Below are positions 1-10,029 of a stretch of DNA of 64,000 nt, in pieces. The DNA is taken from the NCBI RefSeq assembly GCF_027887165.1, contig NC_077228.1:185467643-185531642 (forward strand), in the 5' to 3' direction. The notes below the pieces were generated by a model. That model was given only the letters and a program-made list of their open reading frames with translations, was not told the DNA's origin and made no database searches. Numbering within the stretch: the stretch's first letter is position 1; the number at the start of each line of letters is the position of its first letter. The stretch comes from Monodelphis domestica (lineage: Eukaryota > Chordata > Mammalia > Didelphimorphia > Didelphidae). A program made the translations under genes and the position numbers.

Positions 1-600
1 TAGTCTTTTCTGACACTTAAATTTCTCAGTCAGAACAACAATAATCTGAGACTCAAAGATCCACCTTCTTACCCCCAAATATTCTTTTCTTCTCCTGTCT
101 CTTTTCTTCAGGCTCAATCTATAGAGCCATGAAATGAAGGGCTAGATACCAGGAGACCTGAGGCAATGTAATAAACCTATCAGAATCATTGAGGCAAGAA
201 AATTCAATCAAAAAACATTTATTAAGCACCTACCATGTACAAGTCACTAAGTTAGATCCTAAGAGAAATACTTTCTTCCTGCTATCTAGGCAATTTGGGC
301 ATTAAAAAAAAAAGGTTTGTGGGAACTGGCAGGTTTGGATTAGAGATTTAGGGCTGGAAAAGACCCTCCAGGTCATCAAGTCCAACTGCTTTGTTTTATA
401 GATGAGGAAACTGGAAACCCTAACTTGCCTAAGGTCACACAGGTAAAAAATCTCAGAGGGATCTGAGCCCAGGTCCTCTGGACTTCAGAGCCAAGGCAGT
501 GGTCCCCTCTATCAAGCAAGTCTCTGAGGTGGGGTCCCTGGGGAAGCTTCCATCTTCCCCCTCCCCACACTATCTCGGGGCAGCCTTCCAGGAGGTTTAC
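1..600 (-). other. HLF: HLF intron 2 (partial)
   Basis: The donor GTAAAC is at 600-595 and the intron continues past the left edge. It contains a CORE-SINE remnant (326-515) and a short piece at about 205-275 resembling the reverse of a MIR 3' end (attaagcacctaccatgt). Nothing else was recognised. Confidence 0.85.
326..515 (-). repeat. MIR/THER-type CORE-SINE, reverse
   Basis: The order gctggaaaagaccctccagg, tagatgaggaaactgg, ctaaggtcacacagg, gagcccaggtcctctg is the reversed MIR-class pattern. It is an old, diverged copy inside HLF intron 2. Confidence 0.7.
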
Positions 601-933
601 CTGGTCTGATGGGGCTCTGCAGGCAGTTCTGAGAGGAGATGCTGGGGTGCACTGAGGTGGAGGCCCGGCTGCTGAGGTCCATGACAGAGGGAGCCGATGA
701 GGTTGCTGGCTGTAGCCCAGGGGGGTGGGGGCTGTGGTCATGCTGAGAGGGGCTGGGGGGGATGCCATTTTCCGACAAGAATTCTTCCAAGTCCATATAT
801 TCCAACTGGAAAGTATCTCCGTCATAGGGTAGGGTTTTGTCCCACAAGGTGGGCCCCAAGAAAGCAGACTGGGGGACCATAGGGCTACTGTTGTCATCAT
901 CCAGCTTCTTCTTGTCTTTTTCTTTACCAAATG
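601..933 (-). CDS. HLF: HLF coding exon 2 (transactivation region)
   Basis: This exon follows an AG acceptor at 934-935 with a T-rich tract and ends at 601 before the donor GTAAAC. It is 333 bases (2 + 110 codons + 1), so both flanking introns are phase 1. The frame opens with [15 protein letters not shown], then [18 protein letters not shown], the acidic-aromatic block [15 protein letters not shown] and [15 protein letters not shown], and ends at QSPIRPG. This is the proline- and acid-rich activation region of HLF, closely matching the mammalian protein. Differences from human cluster in the linker after exon 1 and in the Ser-rich tail ([13 protein letters not shown]). Together with exon 1 it gives about 149 of the usual roughly 295 residues. 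The rest of the PAR domain and the bZIP lie outside the window below position 1. No frameshift or stop is present. Confidence 0.97.
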
Positions 934-2974
934 CTAAAGAAGAAAACAAAAGTTAATTTTTTTAAAAGGAAAAACAATCCTAAGTCTTTCCTACCCCACT
1001 AGTCTCTCCTCCCAAAAACACAGGGACATTTCTCATCCCAAATAACACTATCTCCTCCTGAGTTTGTCCTCAGTGGACCTCAGGTAATCCTGAGTTAAAA
1101 GTTCAGGCTGGATGCAGAGGTCTATCTGCTTTTCACAATCTCCCTATTTACTTTGGAAAGAGACAAATGCTTTACTGGATGGGCTTCAGCATGAGCTAAG
1201 ATAAAAGCTCCCATTTTAAGCCTGATCCCCAAGTCCCCACAGTGGAGCAATCAGTTGCACAGTTGAGTTCTGGTAATATAAGAAATTTACATTTACAATA
1301 GGGAAGAATCTTTACTGTAATTACTTACAACCACCTTTAAAACTGGCAATATCCATATTTTACACACACATTCACTCACTCTACAGGTATAACTCAATTC
1401 TAATCAATAAGGCTCATAAAAAAATCTAGATTTACAAAACAAGTTAATTATTCAGAGGAGTTGTGTATTTGATAAAAGGCTTCTTTCCTCAGAAGAGGCC
1501 ACCAAGATGATTTCTGGCGTTTTTTTTTAATGTTATTTGTACACAACTTTTCAAGTCACAGCTGTTGCTTAACATCGAGAAAGCACCAGCATGCACACAG
1601 TACTAGCACGTGCGCATGTTGCTATCTTGTATAGGCAAACACCTGATATTTCATTCAATCTATAACTGATCATTTGACATCTGTCCATTTCAACACCACC
1701 AAGTCCCCTAGGAGAATCTGGCCTCCTAAGTACCTGATTTCAATTCTCTAACCACCACCACATCCAAATTAATGATTAAAATTCCCGAACCCAATCAAGC
1801 GAAAATATATCATTTCTTGCAGGTCTCTCCCGCCCCCCCCCCCCCAAATCGAGTCAGGAGAGGGGATAAAGGCATTCTAAAGTACCTTAAATATGTAGCA
1901 ACAAGTCTAGATTAAGCAAAGAAGGTACAAATCTCCTGAAATCAATTTTAAGAAGGGAGCCATTTATACGACTTTATACTATAAATGACTAGACTTACTG
2001 TTGTGATTAGCTGGGAAACAGAACGCAGAAGCCTAAATCGCAAATCTCTCACATTGCCAGCATAATACACTTTGCTGGCTGCAGACCAGAGAGAGAAGTA
2101 CTCAGTGGAATCTGTCTCAGACTATCTTTCCCCAACACCTTTAACGCCAGAATGTCATGAGACTTGGTCTTATTTTACACGTGAGCATCCTTTTCAAGTC
2201 CTCTCCCACCAGGAAAGGTGGAGAGGGAAACTGACAAGAGAAACTGGCACGGGGATCAGCTTTCAACACAAAAGCCAGCCTCTCCCCCACTCCACCCCTT
2301 TCAACTTCGGAAAGTAAAAACGCCTCCTAAAAATCCGTCCTTATCCACACCTTCAATTACTTAATAAAAACAAAAACAACCAAGATCCCATTACTATGCT
2401 ATTACGCTGCTCGTGGACTGTTGCCTGCAAACCTCGCTCCAAGAGTCCCTCAAAACCACGAAAAGTAGAAATTTACACTCTTACCTCTCAAAACTCCCCT
2501 CTCCCTCTGGCACCCTTTAACTTTACTCGTGAGAATCGCTAATCTGGGGGGAGGGGGGAACGACTTTTCTCACCCCACCCCACCCCTATTTTAAATTGCA
2601 TCAGCTCCTACCTGCACAGCAGAACAAACCACAGAGGTTAGGCACTGGCTCCCAGAATTACTTAAAATAAAGCGGAAAGACGATTCGGGGGTGGGCGATG
2701 GAGGAGGAGGGGAGAAAGAAGGAAAGCGGGTGAGAGAGCCAATCCTCAATTGCATCCAAGCAGAGGCAGCACCGGGTTTGGCTCTGGGGAGTGCAGGAGA
2801 GGGTAGAGAGAAGAGGATGGGGAGGGTAAAGGGGGGGAGGGCGGTGAGGCCGGTTGGAGATACAAGGTGAGTGCTCAGGAAGAAAAGCAAAGTCGGGGAA
2901 AGCCCCAGCCCTGGAAGTCTCCTTTCTCCAATCAGGGGAACCCGAGAAAGCCAAGCATCGGCGGCGGCTCTCAC
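934..2974 (-). other. HLF: HLF intron 1
   Basis: A 2,041-base phase-1 intron with GT donor at 2974-2973 and AG acceptor at 935-934. I see no SINE or LINE in it, which is unusual here and suggests constraint near the promoter. It holds a poly(C) run near 1831-1846 and a CACGTG E-box at 1607-1612. The donor-proximal part is still CpG-rich, and an A+G-rich block lies at about 2690-2850. Confidence 0.9.
1607..1612. promoter_or_regulatory. CACGTG E-box in HLF intron 1
   Basis: The palindrome CACGTG lies in the context gcacgtgcgcatg. PAR-bZIP genes are clock-controlled through CLOCK:BMAL1 binding at E-boxes, including intronic ones in DBP. Assigning that role here is inference; a single 6-mer is weak evidence. 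Confidence 0.35.
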
Positions 2975-3089
2975 CGTCTTCGGGGTGCAGGGGCAGCTTC
3001 AGGGGGTTCTCCAGCAGGGACTTGAGCACGCCGTAAGTGGGAGGGATGAACGTGGGGTTCAGGGGGAGCGGGCGGGACATTTTCTCCAT
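2975..3089 (-). CDS. HLF: HLF coding exon 1 (5' end of hepatic leukemia factor)
   Basis: HLF is a nuclear PAR-family bZIP transcription factor that binds D-box sites as a homodimer or with DBP/TEF and acts in circadian output, liver and haematopoietic stem cells. Read on the minus strand, the exon starts with ATG at 3089 (purine at -3, G at +4) and encodes MEKMSRPLPLNPTFIPP followed by TYGVLKSLLENPLKLPLHPE and D. From memory this is nearly identical to human HLF, including the second in-frame Met at codon 4. The exon ends at 2975 with GAC-G followed by the donor GTGAGAG, giving a phase-1 intron that joins exon 2 at 933 to make Ala. DBP and TEF differ in this N-terminal stretch, so HLF is the best assignment. 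The exon sits inside a CpG-rich island, as expected for a first exon. Confidence 0.96.
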
Positions 3090-3099
3090 CTCGGTGTAC

Positions 3100-3152
3100 T
3101 AGGTGTTTTTTTTTCTTTTCTTCTCTTTTCTCTTTGCAAAAAAAAAGAATAA
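3100..3152 (-). other. Homopurine tract in the HLF leader
   Basis: Read in the HLF direction, this is an almost pure A+G stretch of about 45 bases (gaaaagagaagaaaag type) with A-runs at both ends, ending about 12 bases before the start codon. It would be part of the 5' untranslated region of any transcript starting upstream of it. Confidence 0.6.
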
Positions 3153-3633
3153 ACCTCCCCCTCCCCCCGCCCAATCCCCCAATCCCAGTTTGTTTTTCCT
3201 CCCTCTGGTAACGTGTCCTCCTCCCAGGCGGTGGGGAAGCCTGGGGAGTGTAAGGGAAATTATGCTAATATATATTCAAGTGCATAGACAAACACACAAA
3301 AATGAAAAATACAGAAGTTTCGGGAAATAGCTGGTCCTCGGCAAGCGGCCGAAGTGCAAGACGGGCTCCTACAAGACCCTCCTCACACCCCCTCCTCTTG
3401 CAAAATGTTAGTTAGGTCGAAAATTGCAAAAACAGCGGAGAGGACTGGAAAATTTTAAAAATGCACAGCATAGCCTGGGCGCCCGCGCCCCAAAAGCCCG
3501 AGGCCGTGCGTGCTTCCCACCCCCACCCCCCCTCCCCGAGGCTGCTGCTGCTACGGCTCCGGCTCCCAGCTCTTGGTCCGCTGCAGCCCGCTCAGTGCAT
3601 TCGGCAGCCCATGTGCAGGGACGCAGGCAAAAG

Positions 3634-3641
3634 TGACGTCA
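3634..3641. promoter_or_regulatory. Consensus cAMP response element TGACGTCA
   Basis: A perfect palindromic CRE sits in aagtgacgtcaggg, about 545 bases upstream of the HLF start codon and 30 bases from a GC box. CREB/ATF proteins bind this 8-mer. Its place in the core promoter suggests cAMP or clock-linked input to HLF, which is inference. Confidence 0.6.
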
Positions 3642-3800
3642 GGGCCCGCACCGCTCCCCCATAGGCGTGCGGGGGCGGGGCCACCACCACTCCCCCTTCC
3701 TCCCCCAGATCCCTGCCTCTGCCTCTCCCCTCCCTCCTCCGACCACCGCCGCCAAGATATTGAGTTTGACATCGTCGCCCGCGTCCTTCCCGGGCTTTCA

Positions 3801-4180
3801 GTTACTAGGACCTTGGGCGCAGGGTGGGTGGGATCCCGAGAGGTTTCCAAACTGTCTTTCCTAGCAAGTCCTTGGTGGGGGTGTGTGAGAAAGGGCAGAG
3901 GGTAGCGAGAATGGAGCGAAGAGGACTCTTGGACCTATCCCCTTTGGCAGCCCTACCTCCCGCCTCTTTCCCTGGAAAATCTCCTTAAAATTAAGTTAGG
4001 AAGAGGAGGGAAAAGGTGGAGCGTGGAGTGGAGGTAGGATCTGAGCTGGAGGGAGTCATTTTCAGGGCATTTTGGAGGTGTCTTAAGGACTTTATATGAT
4101 GGACTTAAGTCATATACCCTACTGAACAGAGACCTTCTGGGCTGTGAATGAATGAACGAACGAACAAAGGGGTGCATCTC
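3801..4180. other. CpG-island shore, no gene seen
   Basis: CpG density falls quickly here. A degenerate GAAT/GAAC tetranucleotide stretch lies at 4143-4170. No coding signal. Confidence 0.6.
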
Positions 4181-4478
4181 TTACGCGTTTTTTATGTGCA
4201 AAGCATTGTGCAAAGGCCTGGCTATACCCATAGAAAAGTAAGGCAGTCCCAGCTCTCAAGGGAGCTCTCATTCTAATGGGGGAAGCAACACATATGGAAG
4301 GTTTCAGCTTCAAATCAGATGGAAAGGTCTCATGGTCCTTAGGGTGCAGGGACAAAGCAGATGGTAATGCCTCCTCTTTAATGCCATTTCCACTGATAAA
4401 AACCCTATCCGTTTGTGGGTGATATTACCATGTCAAAGTACCCAAGTTGATCTGGGGATAGGAATAGGGACTTGATCT
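4180..4478 (-). repeat. YBX3-like chimeric repeat, copy C
   Basis: Read on the minus strand, 4478-4395 aligns with cold-shock-domain coding DNA (pieces cttgggtacttt, acaaacggataggg, tttttatcag, equivalent to LGTV, RNGYG, FI). The frame then gives GNGIKEE where YBX proteins have RNDTKED. A linker (ccatctgctttgtccctg, tttccatctgatttgaagct) and an L2-like tail (cattagaatgagagctccc) follow. The same junction occurs in the copies at 10.4 kb and 24 kb. It is truncated upstream, with no N-terminal part found. Confidence 0.6.
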
Positions 4479-4539
4479 TTGACTTTATTATGCAAGAAAT
4501 TCCTTCCATGTTCTTGGCAATTTACCCTCAGAACCTAGA

Positions 4540-4757
4540 ATGTTGTTGTTCAGTGGTGTCTGATTCATCATGACCCCTTGTGGGGTTTTCTTGACAAAGA
4601 TACTGGAGTAGTTTGTCATTTCCTTCTCTAGCTCATTTTTTACCAGTAAGGAAACTGAGGCAAACAGGAATTGCCCAGGGTTAGTATCTGAAGCCAGATT
4701 TCAACTGAAGTCTTCCTGACTCCAGGTTCAGCGCTCTATCCACCGAGTGACCTAGCC
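4540..4757 (-). mobile_element. MAR1-type CORE-SINE, reverse
   Basis: Begins with the reversed 3' tail (ggggttttcttgacaaagat, actggagtagtttgtcattt), then gaggaaactgaggcaaac, and ends in the tRNA-like head (gctctatccaccgagtgacc). Nearly full length. Confidence 0.8.
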
Positions 4758-5094
4758 CTCACTTTCAAAGTGTTTGAAAGCCATAAAAAGTCCCATTCAA
4801 AGGGAATGGGCTTTTTTAGCATCCACTTTCTAAGAATTGTAGCACACTTGATATCTGTCAATCAGATTGTCAACCTATCCATTTGATGTCTGTCAATCAG
4901 CCCTTGTCTGTTGCAACCAGGATAGGTCCAAGAGGCTTGGGAGACAGTGCTTCAGTATTCATCCATTGGGATCATGAGAGAACATGAGAAACTGGGATAA
5001 TATAAGCAAATTTTCTCTCATCTTCTTGCTAAAGCCAGGATTGAGATAGTCTCTTTCACCATGTTTGCAAAATTTGCTTAGTCTTATATGCTGG

Positions 5095-5225
5095 TGAAGG
5101 AACATGATTCTAATCCTGTCTCTGCCTCTGGTTAGCTGTATGATTCTAGAAAGGTCACTTCACTGAACCTCTATTCTCTCCTCCATAAAGGAGTTTCTAT
5201 ACTAGATGATTTCCAACTTGCCTTT
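5095..5225 (+). repeat. MIR/THER-type CORE-SINE
   Basis: Diverged plus-strand copy with the internal MIR order gttagctgtatgattctag, aaaggtcacttcactgaacc, ctagatgatttccaacttgc. Confidence 0.6.
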
Positions 5226-5407
5226 TTAGTTTAGGTCAACTGCCTAAATTCCTATGAGACTGTATGGTCTCCAACTGTATCTCCAACATGCCTCAATGGA
5301 AACTTGGACTCCGTCCTCCCCCTCCTTCTCCTCATAGGTGAAATTTTTGCCCAATCTTCCTGGGTACCTCATCATGCCTTGGTTTGGGTACTCTCCCTAA
5401 AAGGAAA

Positions 5408-5605
5408 AATCTGATCTCAAACATTTATTAGCTGTGTGACCTTGAGCAAGTCACTTAATCTCTGCTTTAGTTTCTTCAACTGTAAAATGAGGAAAATAAT
5501 AGCATCTAACTCCCACAGCTGTTGGAGGGATCAAATGAGAGAATTTTTTTTAAGATCTTAGCACAATACTTGGCACAGAGCAGGTACTATATAAGTGCTT
5601 ATTCC
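5408..5605 (+). repeat. MIR
   Basis: Well-matched MIR core: attagctgtgtgaccttgag, caagtcacttaatctctgc, caactgtaaaatgagg, then the 3' part cacaatacttggcacagag. The tRNA head is missing. Confidence 0.8.
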
Positions 5606-5654
5606 CCTTCTCCTCTTCCTCCCTCTCACCTTCTTTCCAGGACCCCTTTGTATA

Positions 5655-5770
5655 ATGTCCTCCTTTATTAGAGAATATGAGCTTCTTGAGGGAAAGGATT
5701 ATTTTATTTTCCTGTGTTTGTGTGCTCACAATTTAGTACAGTGCCTGGCATTTTAACTGCTTAAAAATGC
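5655..5770 (+). repeat. L2-type LINE 3' tail
   Basis: Shows the L2 terminal pattern: gagcttcttgagggaaagg, then acagtgcctggcattttaac. Only the 3'-most part is present. Confidence 0.6.
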
Positions 5771-5959
5771 CTTCATCTGGCCATCTTTATCTATCTATCC
5801 ATTTCTTTAGCTAGGAAGTCTAGAATGTCTATCTCTGAAGACCTTTAATAATCTGATCAGGATTACACACATTCAATTGCCTAAGGCAGGGACTAAATAA
5901 TTATATTGAAATAAAGATGTGATCCTCCACCTTCTGAGTTCACAGGATCCCCAAATCTA

Positions 5960-6150
5960 TGAATGGATAGGGCATTAGAATCAAACTGGATCCCATGGAG
6001 CCAAAACTCAGCCTAACTATACAATTGGGAAATCTTTAACAAATTATATTTTGGAAAAAAAAACACATAAACAAGGTTAAATTGTGATTTTCTAAGTCTG
6101 TATGTGACCCATAGGGATCCATTTCTATTTGATACCCATCTCAGAGAGTG
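5960..6150. mobile_element. Non-autonomous hAT-like DNA element
   Basis: Starts at gaatcaaactgg and ends at tatttgatacccatctc, so the ends (tcaaa / tttga) are loosely inverted. It contains attgggaaatctttaacaaa and a run of A. The same family occurs at 50,275-50,470. Assignment to hAT/Charlie-type elements is from memory of related mammalian repeats. Confidence 0.55.
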
Positions 6151-6767
6151 AGTGAAGGACTTCTTAGTTCTTAGTCAAGTATTACTTTTGTAGAATTTGC
6201 TGGTTTGGATTTTGGCAATGAAGAAAGTTGGGGTTGCTCTTGGGGGGCATGGGTAGAACAGAACAGAAGGACTGGAGTGATTTTGGTTGTACATATCAGC
6301 ATCTGAGCATCTTCTTTACCTGCCCATGTCACCATATAAAAAAGGTAAGATGGGTACTTTAAAAAAATTGATAATTATTTCAATATAATGGGTTCCCTTT
6401 TGTAATCGTATACACATACTATTAATATATTTTAAACCATTATTTGAAGGAGGGGTTGGTCAGTTATAACAAAGTGTCAGAGGGGCCCAGAACACACAAA
6501 AACTGATTTTGAACCCCAGCCCTAGAATCTTATCTAAACCAATAAGGAAAACTTCCTACAAGGACATATAAACATCAGACTGATCCATACATAGTCACTG
6601 GGAGTTGGACCCATTTTGATCATGAACTTTTTTGATAAGCTTTCTTCTGTCACTATATCTAAATCACAGCCCAGGAAACATGGAAATGACATTCATTTAT
6701 CCTTGAAAATAGACACCCACTTCCCCTAGGGGCCTAAAGTAGCCAATGGGGGATAAATAGATGGTTA
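6151..6767. other. Unique-looking intergenic DNA
   Basis: AT-rich sequence with no coding signal and no repeat that I recognise. Confidence 0.5.
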
Positions 6768-6915
6768 AGCAGTGTAGTAGAAACACCCTAGACCAGGGTG
6801 AGATGATATAGGTTCAGACCCTTGCTCCAGCACTTACTGGTGTGACCAAGGGAAAGCCCTTTAGTCCCGCTGAACATCATTTCCTCACTTGTAAAATGAA
6901 GAGAATACTAATGAA
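6768..6915 (+). repeat. MIR/THER-type CORE-SINE
   Basis: Plus-strand order agtgtagtagaaacacccta, ggtgtgaccaagggaaagcc, cctcacttgtaaaatgaaga. Diverged. Confidence 0.65.
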
Positions 6916-7335
6916 GTATGACACACACGGATGCTTTCCTTCTGAGATGATCTCTAATTTGTCCTGTTTTTTAATTGTACATAGCTGTTAGCATGTAGTG
7001 TTGCCCATTAAATTTCTCTCTTGCCCTCCATCCCTCCTTTCCTACCTTCCTTCCTTCCTGCCTTCTCTTCTGATTTTATTAAAACAATTCTAAGACAAAG
7101 AAGAACAACAAGGCATAAGCCCTGTTTAGCAAAGACTTGGCACTGGTGCCAGACGGGGCTTCTCCATTCCTCCTCTCCATTGCCCCTGAGGATGTTTTTG
7201 TATGACCCACTCCCCAGCCCAACAGTCCAATGCAAGCACTTTCTCCCTCTGCTCTCTGGGGTAGGGCTCACAGGCAGCTTGAATAGGCAGTTTGGGAACA
7301 TGATCTCTAAAAGGTTTGCCAACACACTATTCTAG

Positions 7336-7460
7336 GAAATTGAGGTTAAGTGATTTGTTCAGAGTCACACAGCCAGGAAGTATCTTAGGCCAGATTTGAA
7401 CCTGCAACCCCCCATCTCTAAGCCTGGTGCTTTATCCACTGTGCTATATAACTACCCCTC
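7336..7460 (-). mobile_element. tRNA-derived marsupial SINE fragment, reverse
   Basis: Reversed head half: gaggttaagtgatttgttc, agagtcacacagccaggaag, gctttatccactgtgctat. The 3' half that would separate MAR1 from SINE1/WSINE1 is missing. Upstream, 7020-7075 is a CCTT/CCTTC low-complexity run. Confidence 0.65.
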
Positions 7461-7589
7461 TCCCATTATATTTCAAGCCCCCTACAGTCAGTGATCGACT
7501 TTTGTCTTTCTAGAGAAAGAGTTGATAGGCTTTACTGAACTGCCCAAGGGCTCCATGACACATAAAGAATGGCTAAGAATTCCAGTGCT

Positions 7590-7695
7590 GGAACCTTATC
7601 TAAAACAATAAGGGATCCAGGATCTCTGTGGCCATGGATTTCTAGGGCTAGCACAGTAGTAGGCATATAATAGATGACTAATAAATACCTGTCAG
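7590..7695 (+). repeat. Possible L2-type tail
   Basis: The words ggctagcacagtagtaggca and taatagatgactaataaata resemble a worn L2/MIR 3' end. Weak. Confidence 0.35.
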
Positions 7696-7940
7696 TTTGA
7701 CATGATGAAGAGTTGCACATCTTTAAAACGCTACAGAAATAAATGATGATTTGGCATTGAATTTTTTCTTACATTTTTAACCCTTATGTAAGAGACTCAT
7801 GATGTGAAGGGACCACTCTAGAGTATTTCCTTTCCCTCAAAGAGGACTCATCCAACATGCTGTCCCACCTTAATCCCCTTATCTTTCTACCTCTGAGCCC
7901 CTCAGGTTTCTCAGTTAGTAGGTATATTATTCATAGAATT

Positions 7941-8190
7941 GGAACAGCTAGGTGGCCCAGTGGATAGAATGCCAGACTTGGAGCCAGGAAGACGCATCTC
8001 TCTGAGTTTAAATGTTGCCTCACACACTTATTAGCTAGGTGACCCCGAGTAAGTCGCTTTACCTGTTGGCCTCAGTTTCTCATTGGTAAAATGAGCTGGA
8101 GAAGGAAATGGAAAACTACTCCAGTGTTTTTGCCAAGGAAACCCCAAATGGAGGCATGAAGAGTAAGACAACTGAAACAGATGAACAATT
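7941..8190 (+). mobile_element. MAR1-type CORE-SINE, near full length
   Basis: tRNA-like head (ggaacagctaggtggcccag), core (attagctaggtgacc, ttggtaaaatgagctggag) and RTE-like tail (aactactccagtgtttttgc, caaggaaaccccaaatgg, aagacaactgaaacagatg) are all present in order. Confidence 0.88.
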
Positions 8191-8824
8191 CACAATATTT
8201 CAGCAGAAAGTTTTAGTCAAACAAAAATAGATATTCTTGCTTAGATAGTCATCCCCAAATGAGTAGGTAAATCCCTACAGTGGTTTCATGAAGACCTCTT
8301 GTTGGGGCCTGTGGCTCCCTGAAGATAGAAGGGAGTAGGATGGTAGTAATAGTGTTTCCTTCTGCCCCTCTCTAGCTTCAGGCCAATATTAATGGTTCAA
8401 TAATACACAGTTCACTGGTTTATCAGGTGGAGACCTACATCTCTTTAAAGTTCTCTAACCTCTGATTCTGTCTCTTTGGTGCTAAATGAGGGCATCACAC
8501 AATCTCACTCATCTCCTTCTTTTTTCTCTATTTGCTCACCCCTAGCCTTTCCCCTTCTTGTTGCAGGCAGGCTGAGAATTCACCGGGAGATCAGACTTGG
8601 TAGTACTTAAGGCTTTCAAAAGCCTCAGCCACAAAAGACCATCTTTTAAACCTTAATGTTTTCTAGCTGAGCCCCAAAAGATGCAGGCCTTGAAAAACCA
8701 TATTCACATGAAGCAAAGATCAATGTAATGATGCATGGAGGGATCAAGCAAACTTCAGCATATAATGACTAATGAACTCAAGAGCCATATTGGTACCTAA
8801 GGGAGCCAGAGAGAAGGATCGAAA
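8191..8824. other. Unique-looking intergenic DNA
   Basis: No coding signal or recognisable repeat seen. Confidence 0.45.
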
Positions 8825-9050
8825 TAATACTAGCTTATATTTCTATGGTATTTTAAAGTGTTTTAAAAGACTTTAGACAATGTCTGCCTATTGACTGATC
8901 CTTACTGAGGTAAGTGCCATCATTATCACCCAGAGATGAAGAAACCGAGGTTAAGGCTAAATAAAGATAAGTGACTTGCCCAGGCTCCTACATCTAGGCA
9001 TTATCTGAGGACATGAACCTAGGTCTTCCTGACTCCACGTCCAGCCTTCA
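8825..9050 (-). repeat. MIR, reverse
   Basis: Reverse MIR from its 3' part to head: ccatcattatcacccagaga, aagtgacttgcccagg, ctaggtcttcctgactcc. Confidence 0.7.
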
Positions 9051-9434
9051 CTAGGTTACATGAAGTGTGTTATGGGGGTCTTCGGTGAAAGATTTACAGA
9101 AAAAAAAATGGAATGAGATGTGAAGGTGTGAAGTGGTTTCAATCTGTACCAGGGGAGAGATTGCCCAGATCTAGTTGATTTTGAATCCAAAGAATGACAG
9201 GCATGCCCTGGAGCATGCTAGAAGAGTGCTCCTCATCATTAGCAGGTTAGCCCTCACTAAAGCTTGTCCTTATTTCTTACTATTTCGATCTGTGGCTGCA
9301 AATTACAGAGCACTGGTATGATCTCTAAAGAAAAACAAGTTTAAGTGGCCCAAAGGACAACAGAAATATGCACTGTGAGTATCAGGAGAATGAAGTACAA
9401 GAAGTGAGGTGAATTGTTCATGAGAAGAGGACTT

Positions 9435-9555
9435 AAAGGTCCTGGGTACTAATTGTAACTGATACTTTTTACACATAGGAACTTAAGCAAGTCTCTTGGC
9501 AGCCTCAGTTTCCCTATCTATACAAGAGAACTGGAGTAGATTGAAGGGTAGGTTC
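9435..9555 (+). repeat. MIR/THER-type CORE-SINE
   Basis: Contains aacttaagcaagtctcttgg, cctcagtttccctatctat and tggagtagattgaagggta. Truncated at both ends. Confidence 0.6.
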
Positions 9556-9559
9556 ACTT

Positions 9560-10020
9560 AAAGGGAACTGGGTGGTACAGTGTACCAGATCTGGAGTCAG
9601 GGAGATCTGAGTTCAAATCTGACTTCAGGGGAGCAGCAGGGTGGCTTAGTGGATTGAGAGCCAGGCCTAGAGATGGGAGGTCCTAGGTTCAAATCTAGCC
9701 TCAGATACTTCCTGGCTGTATGACCCTGAGCAAGTCACTTAACCCCCATTGCCTAGTCCTTACCGCTCTTCTGCTTTGGAACCAGTATTCTCAGTATTGA
9801 TTCAAAGACAGAAGATAAGGGTTTAAAAAAAAAATCTGGCTTCAGATACTTACTAGTTATGTGACCTTAGTCAGGTCACTTAATTCCTATTTGCCTTAGT
9901 ACATTTGTAAAATAGGGGCACACTGGCAAACCACTCCAGTATCTTTGTCAAGAAAACCCCATGGACAAAAAAGCCCAAACACATGAGGTCATGTCGAGTT
10001 GAACACAACTGAAAAATTCA
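9560..10020 (+). mobile_element. MAR1-type CORE-SINE split by a younger SINE
   Basis: The head half (gggaactgggtggtacagtg to gttcaaatctgacttcag) is at 9560-9628. The rest (ggcttcagatacttactag to gaacacaactgaaa) resumes at 9832. The interruption is the SINE at 9629-9831, and the flanking direct repeats aaatctgacttcag / aaatctggcttcag prove the order of insertion. Confidence 0.88.
9629..9831 (+). mobile_element. SINE1/WSINE1-type SINE nested in MAR1
   Basis: Full-length tRNA-derived marsupial SINE (gtggcttagtggattgagag ... gaagataagggttt + A tail). Target-site duplications are 9615-9628 and 9832-9845 (13 of 14 identical). Confidence 0.92.
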
Positions 10021-10029
10021 ACAAGTCAC

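Larger units (their letters stand above)
2960..3800 (-). promoter_or_regulatory. HLF: HLF CpG-rich promoter and 5' untranslated region
   Basis: GC- and CpG-rich DNA spans exon 1 and about 700 bases upstream, in contrast to the AT-rich surroundings. It holds the GC box gggggcgggg (3671-3680), a CRE (3634-3641) and a CTG/CGG-rich stretch near 3540-3600. A start site near 3550-3600, about 50 bases downstream of the CRE in the direction of transcription, would fit a typical CpG-island promoter. An AT-rich patch at 3262-3280 reads TATATATTA on the minus strand and could support an alternative TATA-type start near 3240. The exact start site is not determined. Confidence 0.75.

Noticed and set aside
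1831..1846. Long C- and G-runs (1831, 18,907, 24,386, 31,697, 62,132) as structured elements
   Set aside because: Single homopolymers without spaced G-tracts; more likely slippage or sequencing artefacts than quadruplex motifs.
3510..3905. Open frames of up to 131 codons upstream of HLF exon 1
   Set aside because: They lie in the HLF CpG island in several frames on both strands and show no similarity to a known protein.
7008..7335. Open frames of about 105 codons on both strands at the same place
   Set aside because: Both are covered by a CCTT/AAGG low-complexity run, with no recognisable domain, and overlapping open frames on both strands are typical of chance.
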